Positions 47,275 to 57,296 of a stretch of 64,000 nt of DNA are shown piece after piece (the stretch's first letter is position 1; each line of letters begins with the position of its first letter). A program made the translations under genes and the position numbers. The notes under the pieces were generated by a model. The model was not told where the DNA came from and made no database searches. It was given only the letters and a program-made list of their open reading frames with translations. This stretch comes from Endothia cerciana (taxonomy: Eukaryota; Ascomycota; Sordariomycetes; Diaporthales; Cryphonectriaceae): positions 1 through 64,000 of the forward strand of contig JALRMH010000053.1 of NCBI GenBank assembly GCA_026119935.1. Reading direction: 5' to 3'.

Positions 47275-48998
47275 GTTGTCTTATTAACTATCTTGCGTCC
47301 CCCCTCGAACGGGATGTCTACCGTAGGCCCGGTACTAGCGTTCCAAGCCTTGTTTTCCGTGGCGAATTTGGCGTGATGAGGTTTCCCAAATTTTCATCAC
47401 CATGAGTGGCCCCCGAAGACATGAATACTTTGAAGCATCCAAGAGCCGCCGAAATTTGACGAGGCCGAAATCGTGGTTGAAAGTGAATAGGGCGACTATG
47501 ACGCGGGCCAGAAATTTTCGGGTTGTAGGGTTGGGGTTCGTGATCCTTACTAATCAGGACACCCCCCCCCCCAAAAAAAAAACTGGCCCGAGGGGGTATA
47601 AAGACTGCGAAACGAAATAATAAAAGGTCGCCCTAGTAGATGGAGCTCTTGCAGGACGGTTTCCAGTGGGATAGCCATCTATAATACAAGTCCTCTAGGT
47701 CTTCCCCCTCACTAATAAATCCAATTGTGTCCTGAATGTGGTATCTAATTATTCTCAATTCCTCGTGGAGGGAGACTCTGAAGAGGATAATTAAATAATA
47801 TATAACAAAAGGAAACGAAACAAGAAAGGTATATGTGAATAGGGATAGAAAGAAGAAAACCTCGGAAGGGGAAACGAGATGAGATGTTAGGAGAAGAGGC
47901 GCGGAAGGCTATAGGCACCGTAGAATCATTGTTCTAATTATGTGCAATATGACTGATGATGTAAGTTGAACGATCATATATCACAGTACGAACTCGTTCT
48001 ACAAGAGAATCTACTCTTGTAAATATCTTTATGTTGTTGGAATGTTCGCACGTGAAACGCTCAGGCTGCGGTAAACCAAATAATTACTGAAAATGGGAGA
48101 GCTTTCTTTCAGATTCATGTCTGTCCTCCAGAAAGGTCCTATGCATTGCGTTATGATACTTAAGCGCAATATGCCGTCCCTCGTACTTTACCAATCATGA
48201 GATTTAGAACATTATACATACAAGTGAATAAATGATATGTAAATACGGATACTATTGACCTTGTTCAATTAGTACCTCTGCCCCACTTCCGTCTCCTTTA
48301 CGACTGTACCCTCACCTACGCTCTCTCATCCCCGATCTGCAATGCGAGAGCAACTGCTCAAGACCACTCTTCAGTATGACAAGCGGTCTTCGCAAAGTCA
48401 TCTCTGCAACACGAATCCGTCGCAGCAGTGGTCTTCCCAGAGGGAGAGCTAGGACAACAGGCTTCTGATTCTGCAAGCCCAGGATTGGCAGTCTGAAGTA
48501 ATGGAACGAGCAACATCTTCACTTCCAGCACTATGATCTCGTGAGGACAAAAGACAATGTACCAAGCTTCCCCTGACATTCAAATATCGTCACTGGGAAG
48601 GAGCCCGACCTGAATGAGAAGCCAGCCAGTCCAGGGCCGAACCCAGCGCGCGCCGTCAGCACGAGCTCCTAAGTAGATGTTGTAAGGCGCCGCGCTAAGC
48701 TTATATGGGAGATTGGAAAACTACTCCATCCCTAGAGCTGCTGCGAGACTGTGCCCGGATCACCGGCCACGGAGCCAGTCGAGGTGGCGATGATGGCGAT
48801 TGGCAAAAGCGGCGCCATTTTGGAGTCTCTGGGGCTCCTCGGGAAATGATCAAGGAATCGAGAACCTGCTCAAGTAAGAGTCGGAAGCTGAACAATGAGC
48901 AGAGGGCGTTCTGTCTTCTCGTGTCATGCGGGTTCTGTTGTGCTCATCCAAGCGGGAAATTTTTATAAGCTTCACCGCCATGGTCTCATCTTTCAACC
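47275..48998. other. Spacer with AT-rich island
   Basis: No supported gene. From about 47620 to 48260 base composition drops clearly below the flanks in GC (many TATA, AATAA, TAATTA runs). The block holds AAATAATATATAAC and similar motifs. It could be an AT-rich relic of a transposable element or ordinary spacer; I see no terminal repeats that I could prove. Confidence 0.45.
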
Positions 48999-49714
48999 AT
49001 GACAACAACGGCACTTGGAACAATTTTAAGTCCAATGTTCCCAACTTGGCTCCCCATCAATAATGCCAGCATCCATACGACAGAGAAAGGATCGAAAAAG
49101 CACCTCGAAAGCCCCTTTTCAGATCCGGAGGAGCTATGTAGGCGTCTCAGCATCTTGCAAGCCGAAGAGTAGCTCCTCGAACCGAACTGCAAGCGCGCCA
49201 GCTGGGAAGCTGATCTCCTCCAGGCACACCGAGAGCAGGCAGACCGCCTCCGAAACCGCACCTAGTCGGCACTTTTATAATAAACTTAACCCTCACGCGC
49301 CTCGATGGCACTCGGTCTAACACAGCTACCGCCGCCGTACGACCGCCTGCACTCGCAGTCCGCACGCAGGGCGTCATTGTCCTCCGTGATCAGACTGCAG
49401 GGCGGGTAGGACCCCAGTACCTAGCATCGGGCCTCCTCAACAGCGGAATGCCGCGCGGGACGTCGATTGAGAAGTATCAGAGCCAAGCGTGTCTGAAGCG
49501 CGCTTCGACGCTGGACCTGGAGATGATCAAGAAAGTTGACGGCGGTGTGGTGGAAGAAGTCCAGGAGGGCCGACAACCGGAGTTTGCACCGGCCGATGAG
49601 CAATGGAGGCGGTCGTCAGCGCCGATATAGATCAAGGATGATGGTCTGTTGAACGAGGTGGAGGCGTATTGGAGGCTTCGACGGGAGGACGACGATGAAG
49701 TCGAGGAGCAATAG
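48999..49714 (+). pseudogene. Decayed protein-coding gene with in-frame TAG stops
   Basis: I do not recognise the family. Three coding-like pieces follow each other on the plus strand. 48999-49265 starts MTTTALGTILSPMFPTWLP, is interrupted by TAG at 49170 and then resumes with LLEPNCKRASWEADLLQAHR. 49303-49410 reads MALGLTQLPPPYDRLHSQS. 49448-49714 starts MPRGTSIEKYQSQACLKRAS, is broken by TAG at 49628 and resumes with IKDDGLLNEVEAYWRLRRED up to a TAG at 49712. The pieces are charged and helical and differ in frame. TAG stops where CAG (Gln) would be sensible fit C-to-T change, as in repeat-induced point mutation, but two stops prove little. It may instead be unspliced or chance. Confidence 0.35.
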
Positions 49715-50164
49715 GTGTGTCATAGTACCGACACAACGTCGAGGAACTCCGGAATAAGCCCCATAAGAGCGTCCATGGGATCAACAACTCGCACATAGTC
49801 GTCAATTCTGGAAGGTCGAGGAGACCATAAGGCCCCCCATTTTCAAGTGCGGAGGCCGGCGTCAAGGAGGTATACGCGGAAAGCGATTATTCAAGGGGTG
49901 TCAGTTCGGCGTTGCCAAAGAAGTCCGGGTTCTTTTTCCCCTCTCGAAGCTGAAATTTTGGTCAATGAGATTTTCATGGAACGAGAAGCAGACTGGACAT
50001 AACCGACCATGTAGCTTGATACAATTGTCAGCGGGGGCAGGGTGGACATACCCAGAGACCGGGTATTTTGACATAGTAATCCCACATGTGCGGGTCACCG
50101 CTTCGTGTAGAGGCTCCTCAATCCTACTATGTAATCTTGCGAATTGGCTTGTCGGCAGCACACC

Positions 50165-51003
50165 TCAAGCCAACTTCTCTTCCGTCTGGATCAGCTCCTC
50201 AATGAGCTTGACATCCTCCTGCGTGACCTGTTGCCGCACCAGATCGGTGACGTCGATTTTCGCGTTGTCCTCCTTGGACAGCAGGTGCAGCACCAGCTCA
50301 CAGTACTCCCTCACAGCATCACCGTCCTCGCCAGGATCGGTGCGCGCCCTGCGTAGTGCTTCCTTGCCGCGCTTGAGGCCCGTTTCGTGTGTCCACCTGG
50401 GCTTCTTAGACTGGTACCCCGGCGCCTGGGCCAGAGTCCAAGGCAGGCCGCCACGACCTGGTTGTTGCTGCTGCTCATCTTTGGGCGGGAGGGTCGCGGC
50501 GTTGATCTTGGTGAGCTTGGACGGTAGGCTGGGGTACTTCTTGAAGAGTCGCTCCAGCTCGGGCGAGTCCTCGAGCACGCTGAACGGGTGCGCGTTTCGT
50601 TTGCGGGTCTTCGCGGAGTCTTGCCCGGCTTGTTGGGCGGGTGGTTTGGGCGGCAGAGATGGCTTGGGAGGATCTGGCGGGTGGCTCTCCTTGTGCGTGC
50701 GAAAGCACACTACGGAGCAACTGGGTGCTGTTAGCAGAGGCCTGCCCGCATGTTGAACTTATTGACCACTCACTAGGGTAGTGAGCAGCGAGGACACTTG
50801 TATTTGCCATCCTGTTTTTCACAGATTCCGCATAGTTTTGGCTTTGGCTTTGGCTTTGGGCTGGCTTGTGGTTCCTCTGTTGTTGCGTCGTCGCCATTGT
50901 CACCCGTGGTAGCCGCAGGGGCAGTGACCTCGGATCCGATGCTCTCTTGGGCGGCACCAGGGTCACCAGAGCCTTCCGGCGCATCTTCAACACCAGTAGA
51001 CAT
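50165..51003 (-). CDS. HIT1: HIT-type zinc-finger protein (Hit1/ZNHIT3-like), box C/D snoRNP assembly
   Basis: Exon 1 is 51003-50774 and exon 2 is 50720-50165; 261 aa. The 53-nt intron (GTGAGT to ACCCAG) falls inside the zinc finger. Splicing gives LCGICEKQDGKYKCPRC then SLPYCSVVCFRTHKESH, a complete HIT zinc finger with two interleaved metal sites. The N terminus is acidic, followed by PKPKPKPK. The C-terminal part has FSVLEDSPELERLFKKYPSL and helices ending EELIQTEEKLA. Yeast Hit1 stabilises Rsa1 in assembly of box C/D snoRNPs; ZNHIT3 is the animal counterpart. The choice of this member of the HIT family rests on the short C-terminal region and is moderately firm. It is divergent from NFU1 with 330 bp between the starts. 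Confidence 0.75.
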
Positions 51004-51333
51004 GATTGTGAATGAAGATTAAACCATGTGTGCTGAGATAAAGAAATTGCAAGCTGTTTAGGGGCACAACCGCTGAAGGTTGATGGTTGATTGTCGTCGG
51101 GCGGGTTGAACTAAGAGTTGACTCTCCAGAGCCCCAAAACTTTCTGCAGGGGTGGACCATGCAGTGGAGATCTGGGGAACCCCGCCGAGACAATGACGCA
51201 AAGTGCCAGGCAAACAATTCGTCTTGCTTTTGTCAGCCAAGTGACAAGAGGCGACAACGGCGTCCATTTCTAGCCTGCCTGCTGCAATATCTCCACTCCC
51301 TCTTCCACCTCTCAACAACAACCCTATGGATTC
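51004..51333. promoter_or_regulatory. Compact divergent promoter HIT1 / NFU1
   Basis: 330 bp between the start codons of two outward-facing genes. There is no obvious TATA box. Confidence 0.6.
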
Positions 51334-52363
51334 ATGTTCATGATACCAGTCGGAATGATCCCACGAAGAATCTCTACATCATCACAGGGCGTATTGTCCC
51401 GGGCGCAGCCGTCACAGGCCCGCTCCGCCGCGAGCCTCGCCGCGCTCGCCCGGAGGCAGATCCACAGCAGCCGGTCACCACTCCCAGCGCTGGCAGCGGC
51501 AATACGGCCTTCTTTACCATTCAAATGGTCCTCGCTCCCTGGTATACCGGCGGCCCTCGGACGGCGCACAATATTCATCCAGACCGAAGGCACGCCGAAC
51601 CCGGACGCGCTCAAGTTCCTCCCGAACCACCGCATCCTACCCGAGAATGTGTCGATACCTTTTATCGAGTACCTGAACCCGCGTAGCACCATCGCGCCGC
51701 CGCACCCTTCGCCGCTTGCCTCGCAGCTCATGAACATCGATGGCGTCAAGGCGGTGTTCTACGGCGCGGATTTCATCACGGTCACGAAGGACGCGGATGC
51801 GAACTGGGCGCACATCCGGCCCGAGGTGTTCGCGCTCATCACGGAGGCTGTCACGAGCGGCCAGAGGATTGTGAACGTTGTGGAGAAGAAGGAAGATGCT
51901 GGTGCAGAGGGCGCCCCGGAGGAGGTCGACAGCCTTGCGTACGATGAGAATGACAGCGAGGTGGTTGGCATGATCAAGGAGCTGCTCGAAACGAGGATCA
52001 GGCCGGCCATCCAGGAGGATGGTGGCGATATCGAGTATCGCGGTTTTGAGGATGGTAATGTGTTATTGAAACTGAGGGGCGCATGCCGGACGTGTGACTC
52101 GAGCACGGTCACGTTGAAGAACGGTATCGAGGGGATGCTGATGCACTACGTAAGCCTTCCACCGGTGATAGGTTCTGGTGTTATGTCATGCTGACTTTGC
52201 GGCCCAGATTGAGGAGGTCAAAGGAGTCATTCAAGTGATGGATGAAGAGGAGGAAATCGCCATGAAGGAGTTCGCCAAGTTCGAGGAGAAGCTCAGGCAG
52301 CAGAAGGGCTCTGTTCCGCCCACCTCGCCAGGCTCTGGTTCCATTGACACTGTTCCAGGCTGA
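51334..52363 (+). CDS. NFU1: Mitochondrial iron-sulfur scaffold Nfu1
   Basis: Exons 51334-52149 and 52208-52363; 323 aa. The N terminus is rich in Arg and Ser with no acids until about residue 80 (MIPRRISTSSQ, ALARRQIHSSRSP), a mitochondrial presequence. The Nfu N-terminal domain follows (IFIQTEGTPNPDALKFLPN, ASQLMNIDGVKAVFYGADFI). The NifU-like C-terminal domain has RPAIQEDGGDIEYRGF and the cluster-binding C251-R-T-C254. Nfu1 delivers [4Fe-4S] clusters to late targets such as lipoyl synthase and complex II in the matrix. The 58-nt intron joins LMHY to IEEVKGV. The start may be the Met at residue 8. A Ser/Pro tail follows the conserved domain. Confidence 0.93.
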
Positions 52364-53397
52364 TCGATCCGAGGGCCCGAGCCGAGCGGATGCACTTCCG
52401 TCGCTTGCGGAAAGCCACTTTCGACCTGTTTCCGTCTTGGAGGTCTCCGATCACATGACGGGGACATTGGGGGTGGGGGGGGGGGGTAGTCATCGAAACT
52501 AATAGAGATACCACAATTCAATCCCAATTTGGACGACGTAAAGACATTTCCGAAAGTGGCCTCGCTCTGCGTCCGTGGGAGCTGTGCGAAGGTGGCGGCT
52601 ACTGAGAGCGTGGGTGACATGCAGAAATGGCACGCAGGTCCTCGTATTGGACGCATTTATCCTTCTTCAAGACCGGCGTTCTCCCATACCCTCCTCCCAT
52701 ATTGGTCTTCCGTGCGTGCAATTCGGCTTTGCGGGACGAGAATGGGGGCGGCTCAATGGAGCAACACTACTACTATACGGCCCAATCGGGACGTGCGCAG
52801 TATTGGTGGCGTGCATGTCACCGTGATTGTCCTGTTTGTACACCATCGACACCCACGTGTTGGTGAGCCTGGGGGCGGTGGTGCAGATGCGAGGCTGCGT
52901 TGGAAGCTTGGCATTTAAATATCAAGAACCGTCGCAGGAGCTCCACACGCATTCGGTTGTTTTCCCTGCGCAACGTGTCAGACGAATCCTTCCCAACCGA
53001 GGTATTTTCCCAACATGCTCACGGGGGGAGATTGAGGATACTGAATATAGTCGGCCTAGGCTGCTCTGGGCAGCGGACTTGTGTGGGCAAAGGATTCTCG
53101 TGCTGCAGGGCTGACGGACCAAGGCGTCGCGCGTTGGACGCAATCTCCACCCCGAGGTTACCTTCGAGATCGTGAGAGACTCAAACGAGGCACCGGAATA
53201 CATAAGGTATTGATCTTCCTCCAGTCCTGTCTGCCAGTCGACTGCTGCACCACCACGCACCCCCCACTGCTGCTCAACACCGCCATCATTCGCTTACACA
53301 CAAGGTGTTCCTCTCGATCGTCACCGGGGCACCTGATCCTCCTGACAACACATCACAATCACACCCACAACAAACAACAAATAGCCCCTTTTTCACA
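52364..53397. other. Spacer NFU1 / small secreted protein
   Basis: About 1 kb with no supported gene. A G run lies at 52471-52487. The last 100 bases are rich in CACA and CAACA (53340-53390), a common fungal leader composition. Confidence 0.5.
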
Positions 53398-53709
53398 ATG
53401 AAGACCATTGCTGCTTCCCTCTTCATCATCACGGGCCTCCTCAGCCTACCCGCCATGAGCGCACCCAACCCGGTGCCGGTGCTAGACGGCACCGGCCCCC
53501 ACCTCGCCCTCCGCGTGGTACCTCCACACGAAGACTGCCTTGCGGCGGAGAGGCTCGACCTCACGCGCGGCTGCGATGCCGAGGGCAACTACTACACCTG
53601 TACGAGCGGCACCGAGGTCCTTTTCAGCTGCACGGGCGGTTGTACTATCGACAGCAGCCTCGAACCCAGATGCAATGATGGCATCGCGGTATGGCAGGGG
53701 TCCTACTGA
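53398..53709 (+). CDS. Small secreted cysteine-containing protein
   Basis: 103 aa, one exon. A clear signal peptide (MKTIAASLFIITGLLSLPAM, cut probably after MSA) is followed by a mature part of about 80 aa with six cysteines (EDCLAAE, RGCDAEG, YTCTSG, FSCTGGCTID, PRCND). Six Cys in so short a protein suggest three disulfides and an extracellular role. I recognise no named family. Small secreted Cys-rich proteins in fungi include effectors, antifungal proteins and surface proteins; nothing here decides among them. It stands alone in a gene-poor stretch beside the unusual RRM-bZIP gene. Confidence 0.7.
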   Translation: MKTIAASLFIITGLLSLPAMSAPNPVPVLDGTGPHLALRVVPPHEDCLAAERLDLTRGCDAEGNYYTCTSGTEVLFSCTGGCTIDSSLEPRCNDGIAVWQGSY

Positions 53710-55351
53710 GCTTCCGAGGGCGGAGTGATTGTCGGATCGGTCGATGAGCGTGTGTTCTCAGGAGCGCCCCTCTCTGAGGCCGAGCAAGACCAGAGGTGTC
53801 AGCCGCGAGTGAGGCCGCCGGAATGACGCGGATAGAATAAGGGAGGGAGAGAGCTTGTCCTGCTGTAGACGAGGGCCTTGCAGGGAAGGACATGCCAGAT
53901 ACCCACATTGGAGGACGTCAAGAATCGTCTATTTCTTCTAGCTTCAGTTTAGCATAACAGTAATGAATCTAATAAAGCTCAGCGTCACTAAGTCAGGTAT
54001 CTGCACACCAAACAACGGCCATACGCTGGACATTCGTTGTAAACTTTGCCTCGCCCTCGCATCCCTCATCCCTTTCACCTTTACTTCTCCCCTTCCGCTT
54101 CTCGCGTCTCGTAATTACGGGGCCTGACTGAATAATACCTGAATGGCCTGGTTCCTCATCCGTCTATCTTCTGGGGTCTTTTCCTAAAAAAGATCTGTCT
54201 GTCCCCGTGCAGCTTTGCAGTACAGCTCGCACTCCACGCTTCCACTGCAACCCGCGGCTTGCGATCTCGTTCATGCAGGGGGGCGGCACTGCGTTTCACA
54301 GACCCATCGGTCCCGTATAGTGAGTGCATGGGCGTCATCTTATCGAGCCGCCTATAGCCTATAAGCTTCGGGGTAGAGAGCGTCGCCGGCTGCATCGTAC
54401 CTTTCTCACCAGCTGCTCTTTCGTACTCTTGCCCGCTGTTGGGCCCTATTGGTTCTTACATAGCGACGTTTCCAGAAAAAATTATTGAACCCGAGTAAGA
54501 CATCTTAAGGCCCTTGCTCCCTCGGGCGTCCAAAGCCTACGTGCAGATTTGTGCGTAAGATCGAGCGTGGGAATCATTAGGTTTTGTTGTCTCGCCACCT
54601 TTCTCAGCTGCTCCCCAATTGCTACGTAGGTATGGAGCACAACACATCATTGTGCCATCTCGTATCCTAGCTCCTTGGACGGAGCGATCAGTGCTCTGCC
54701 GCATGAGGTGTCAAGTTTACAACCCCTTCCTCGAACTCTTCTAGCAACAGGGGCTCGTGTCGCAAAACCCTATACTCCTCCACCTGACGCCAGGTTCTTT
54801 ACGCGTAGAAACTCCTACTCGAGCTTCAGCAGGAGATTATTCGCCTTCAGGTAGGAGGTTTCCACTTGTCGCCTCGCTTCCCCACGGGAAGAGAGGCCCG
54901 AGCACAGTCCTTGCCCTTCCGCGCTGTCTCTCCCCGTACTTCCGCTCAAGGTCCGCGAGCTTCCAGTATGGTCCGTCCAGGCAGGTGATAGCATCGCCGG
55001 CGACTTTCCGCTGAGGATCCGCTATGCTAGGTGACGGCCCCGGCCATGAGAGAATGCCGGACGTGAGGCGGACCACGCCAGGCCAAATCTTCATGTGGGG
55101 ATCATGTTCTGGTGGGGCTCAAGCTCGCCATCCATCCTGTCCAGTTCCGTCTGCACTTGCCGCTGGGCCCTGGTGCGTCTTTGGCGCGACGACTCCTCCT
55201 CCCGACCCCTCCTCGAGCTTCTTCAGACGGTCTAAAGTATGTCCTGATGAGTTACTCGTAATCGCCGCCGGAGCTATATAGAACCTGCAGGATTCTAAGA
55301 TGCGTCGTTCAGATGCGATGACTGCCTGGTTTAGAGCTAATTCCCAGTCCT
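53710..55351. other. Gene-poor stretch, possible remains of a gene on the minus strand
   Basis: No intact gene seen. Two coherent frames lie on the minus strand directly downstream of the RRM-bZIP gene. About 55362-55101 reads WTKLKDWELALNQAVIASER and later LDRLKKLEEGSGGG, ending at a TGA. 55094-54837 reads GPYWKLADLERKYGER. They are in different frames from each other and from the bZIP exon. They may be the former C-terminal part of that gene, cut off by frame changes. Confidence 0.35.
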
Positions 55352-56580
55352 TCAGTTTAGTCCAGCCAGTCCTGAAGCGCGGTGGGATAGGGCACGGCGT
55401 GCACCGCGCTGGGGTTGTGAACGATCAAGCTGAGTATGCAGCTGCTCGATCTCCTGCTCCATATCGCCTATCATGCTTATAAACTGCTTCTTCTCCTCCC
55501 CAAGGCGCCCAGTATGCATCTTCTTTCTCTGCCTGGAGTCGAGACTATAGGATATATTAGCAGGAAGCATAGGCATAATGGGGGTTGCATTACTTACGCA
55601 GCCTGTCGGTTGCGCAGCAAACGTTTCTGCTGCTTTAGTTCCTTGATCTCTGTCTCATCATTGGATTGGGCGATGAGAGTGTCAATATTGTTTATGTTTA
55701 GTTCCTTGATCTCTGTCTCATCATTGGATTGGGAGATGAGAGTGTCAATGTTGTTGAGGGTTGGTGCACTGCCGCCCTTCCTCTGCTGCTGCTGCGGCCG
55801 GACGGCACGGTGACGAGACGGAGCGGACGCCGGCCGCTTCGGGAGCAGGCGTCCTCGTTCGGACGCGAGGCAGCGCTTCTTTAAGACCTGCCGGTCGTCC
55901 GTCTGGTCCTCGGAGACCGTCCATCGCACACGTTTGAGCCCCTGCGCGCGGCCGTTGGCGGAGCTGCTGTCGGCGCCGGAGGCCGCCCTTCGGGTATGCG
56001 CCGGCGCCGTTCGGGGAGGGGGGCTTCCCGGGCTTGACGACTTGGCCGCGCCCGTGACGCCCCGCCGTTCCAGGCGGGCCCGATGCGCCTGAATCCTACG
56101 GGTGGGCGTTTCAGCGACAGGTTTGACGGACGGCTCCTCTATGCGGTGGCTATATACTCACGACGCGTTTACTCCAGGGCCGTTTGTGCTGTGAGGTGAC
56201 ATGCCACTGGCACCAGGCAACGATCCGGCAGGGCCTTGTCCGGGTGCTGGGCCGACTCGGAAGAAGTCCTGAGGAACATTTGCGAAGCTCAAGCGGATGC
56301 CGCCTCCCTTGCTGTTTCTCAACCTCGCACCGTTCAGAGAGTGGAGTGCGTTGGTCGCGGATGTGATGTCCTCAAACTCGACAATGCACGTAGACCCGCC
56401 TTGCCTGGTCCGGAGGCATAATCGTCTGTACCCGCGCCGCACCGCGAACAGTCCCAGTATTTCATCCTCTGACGCGTCTATGGGCAGATTGCTGAGCAAC
56501 AGGCAGTCGGATGGCGGATGTTCCGCAGGGCTTGCGGGCGGCGGCGCGTAGGTATAGGCACTTCGCTGCGAATTCGTCAT
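55352..56580 (-). CDS. RRM-bZIP chimeric protein (Whi3-type RRM joined to bZIP basic region)
   Basis: Three exons stay in frame: 56580-56162, 56095-55598, 55544-55352; 369 aa from the Met at 56580. Introns are 66 nt (GTGAGT to CCGTAG) and 53 nt (GTAAGT to CTATAG). Exon 1 encodes an RRM of the Whi3 kind: CLLLSNLPIDASEDEILGLF, RGYRRLCLRTRQGG, CIVEFEDITSATNALHSLNG, GGIRLSFANV. Exon 2 is basic and Ser/Pro-rich, then has a 63-bp duplication (NNIDTLI..QSNDETEIKEL twice) that leads into the bZIP basic region KRLLRNRQAA / LDSRQRKKMH, completed across intron 2. Exon 3 starts the leucine-zipper helix (EKKQFISMIGDMEQEIEQL). The zipper is short and the end (HRASGLAGLN) looks unconserved, so the C terminus may be truncated. 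The start may lie further upstream, as the frame is open for 30 more codons. Confidence 0.5.
55634..55759. repeat. 63-bp near-exact tandem duplication in the bZIP exon
   Basis: Copies 55634-55696 and 55697-55759 differ at only a few positions, all near their ends. On the minus strand each copy encodes 21 residues (NNIDTLI-S/A-QSNDETEIKEL plus two), so the frame is kept. Confidence 0.88.
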
Positions 56581-57296
56581 CTCCGGAAATGGCTCGGCCG
56601 CGGAGGCGTAGCGAGTGGTTCGTTGAAAGTAAAACGCAGGGCCGCAAGCACAAATGAGTCCTCGAAATCCTCAGATATTGCGCCCTTCAGCTCTATCCTC
56701 AAAACCAGCGGCTTCTCGCCTTGGTGATGTTGTTTGCTGTGATAGTCTGTCTGGTCTCGCAAGGAGTGAACATGACCGGTCTTGTGACAAGGACCCGACG
56801 GAACGACACGTTTTGGGCCGAGGGACCATTCCTGGCTGGCATTGAAGATGCGTGGCAGTGCTCAGCCGGTAGTCACCAGACAGAAGCGCCTGTATAGCAG
56901 GTGTACATGCAGTAAGCGACGGTACAGGGCCTGCGCCTCCATGCAGCAGCGCCCCAGTGGAGGCCCCTTGTGAAGACGCACGTATGCGTTGCTCCGGACT
57001 GCCCAGTCCTGGGTAGCAGCGCCAAAAGATTGCGCATACTTTCTGGTCGTGCGAGCTTTGCTGGACCCAGTGTTCCAGCTAAGGGGCGTATCGGCCGGCG
57101 TTGAAGAGAGAAGAAAAGCCCACGATATGATTTGGGTACCCATGATATATCTCTATGTCGAAATAAAAATGATACGGTGGTTGATGATTATGATGCAACG
57201 CCCGCCATGTCCAGCCCAATAACGCCCGGTCTGTATTAACCCTCCACAGGTTGACAGTATTTGCTGTCTGCCGCTCATCATCCCATACATGATCGC
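56581..57296. other. Spacer with unresolved coding-like frames upstream of the RRM-bZIP gene
   Basis: The RRM frame stays open to about 56670 (ending in RYASAAEPFPE before the Met). Another minus frame at 56762-56577 reads KPLVLRIELKGAISEDFEDS. They could be a first exon and part of a leader. I could not join them with convincing splice sites. Confidence 0.35.
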
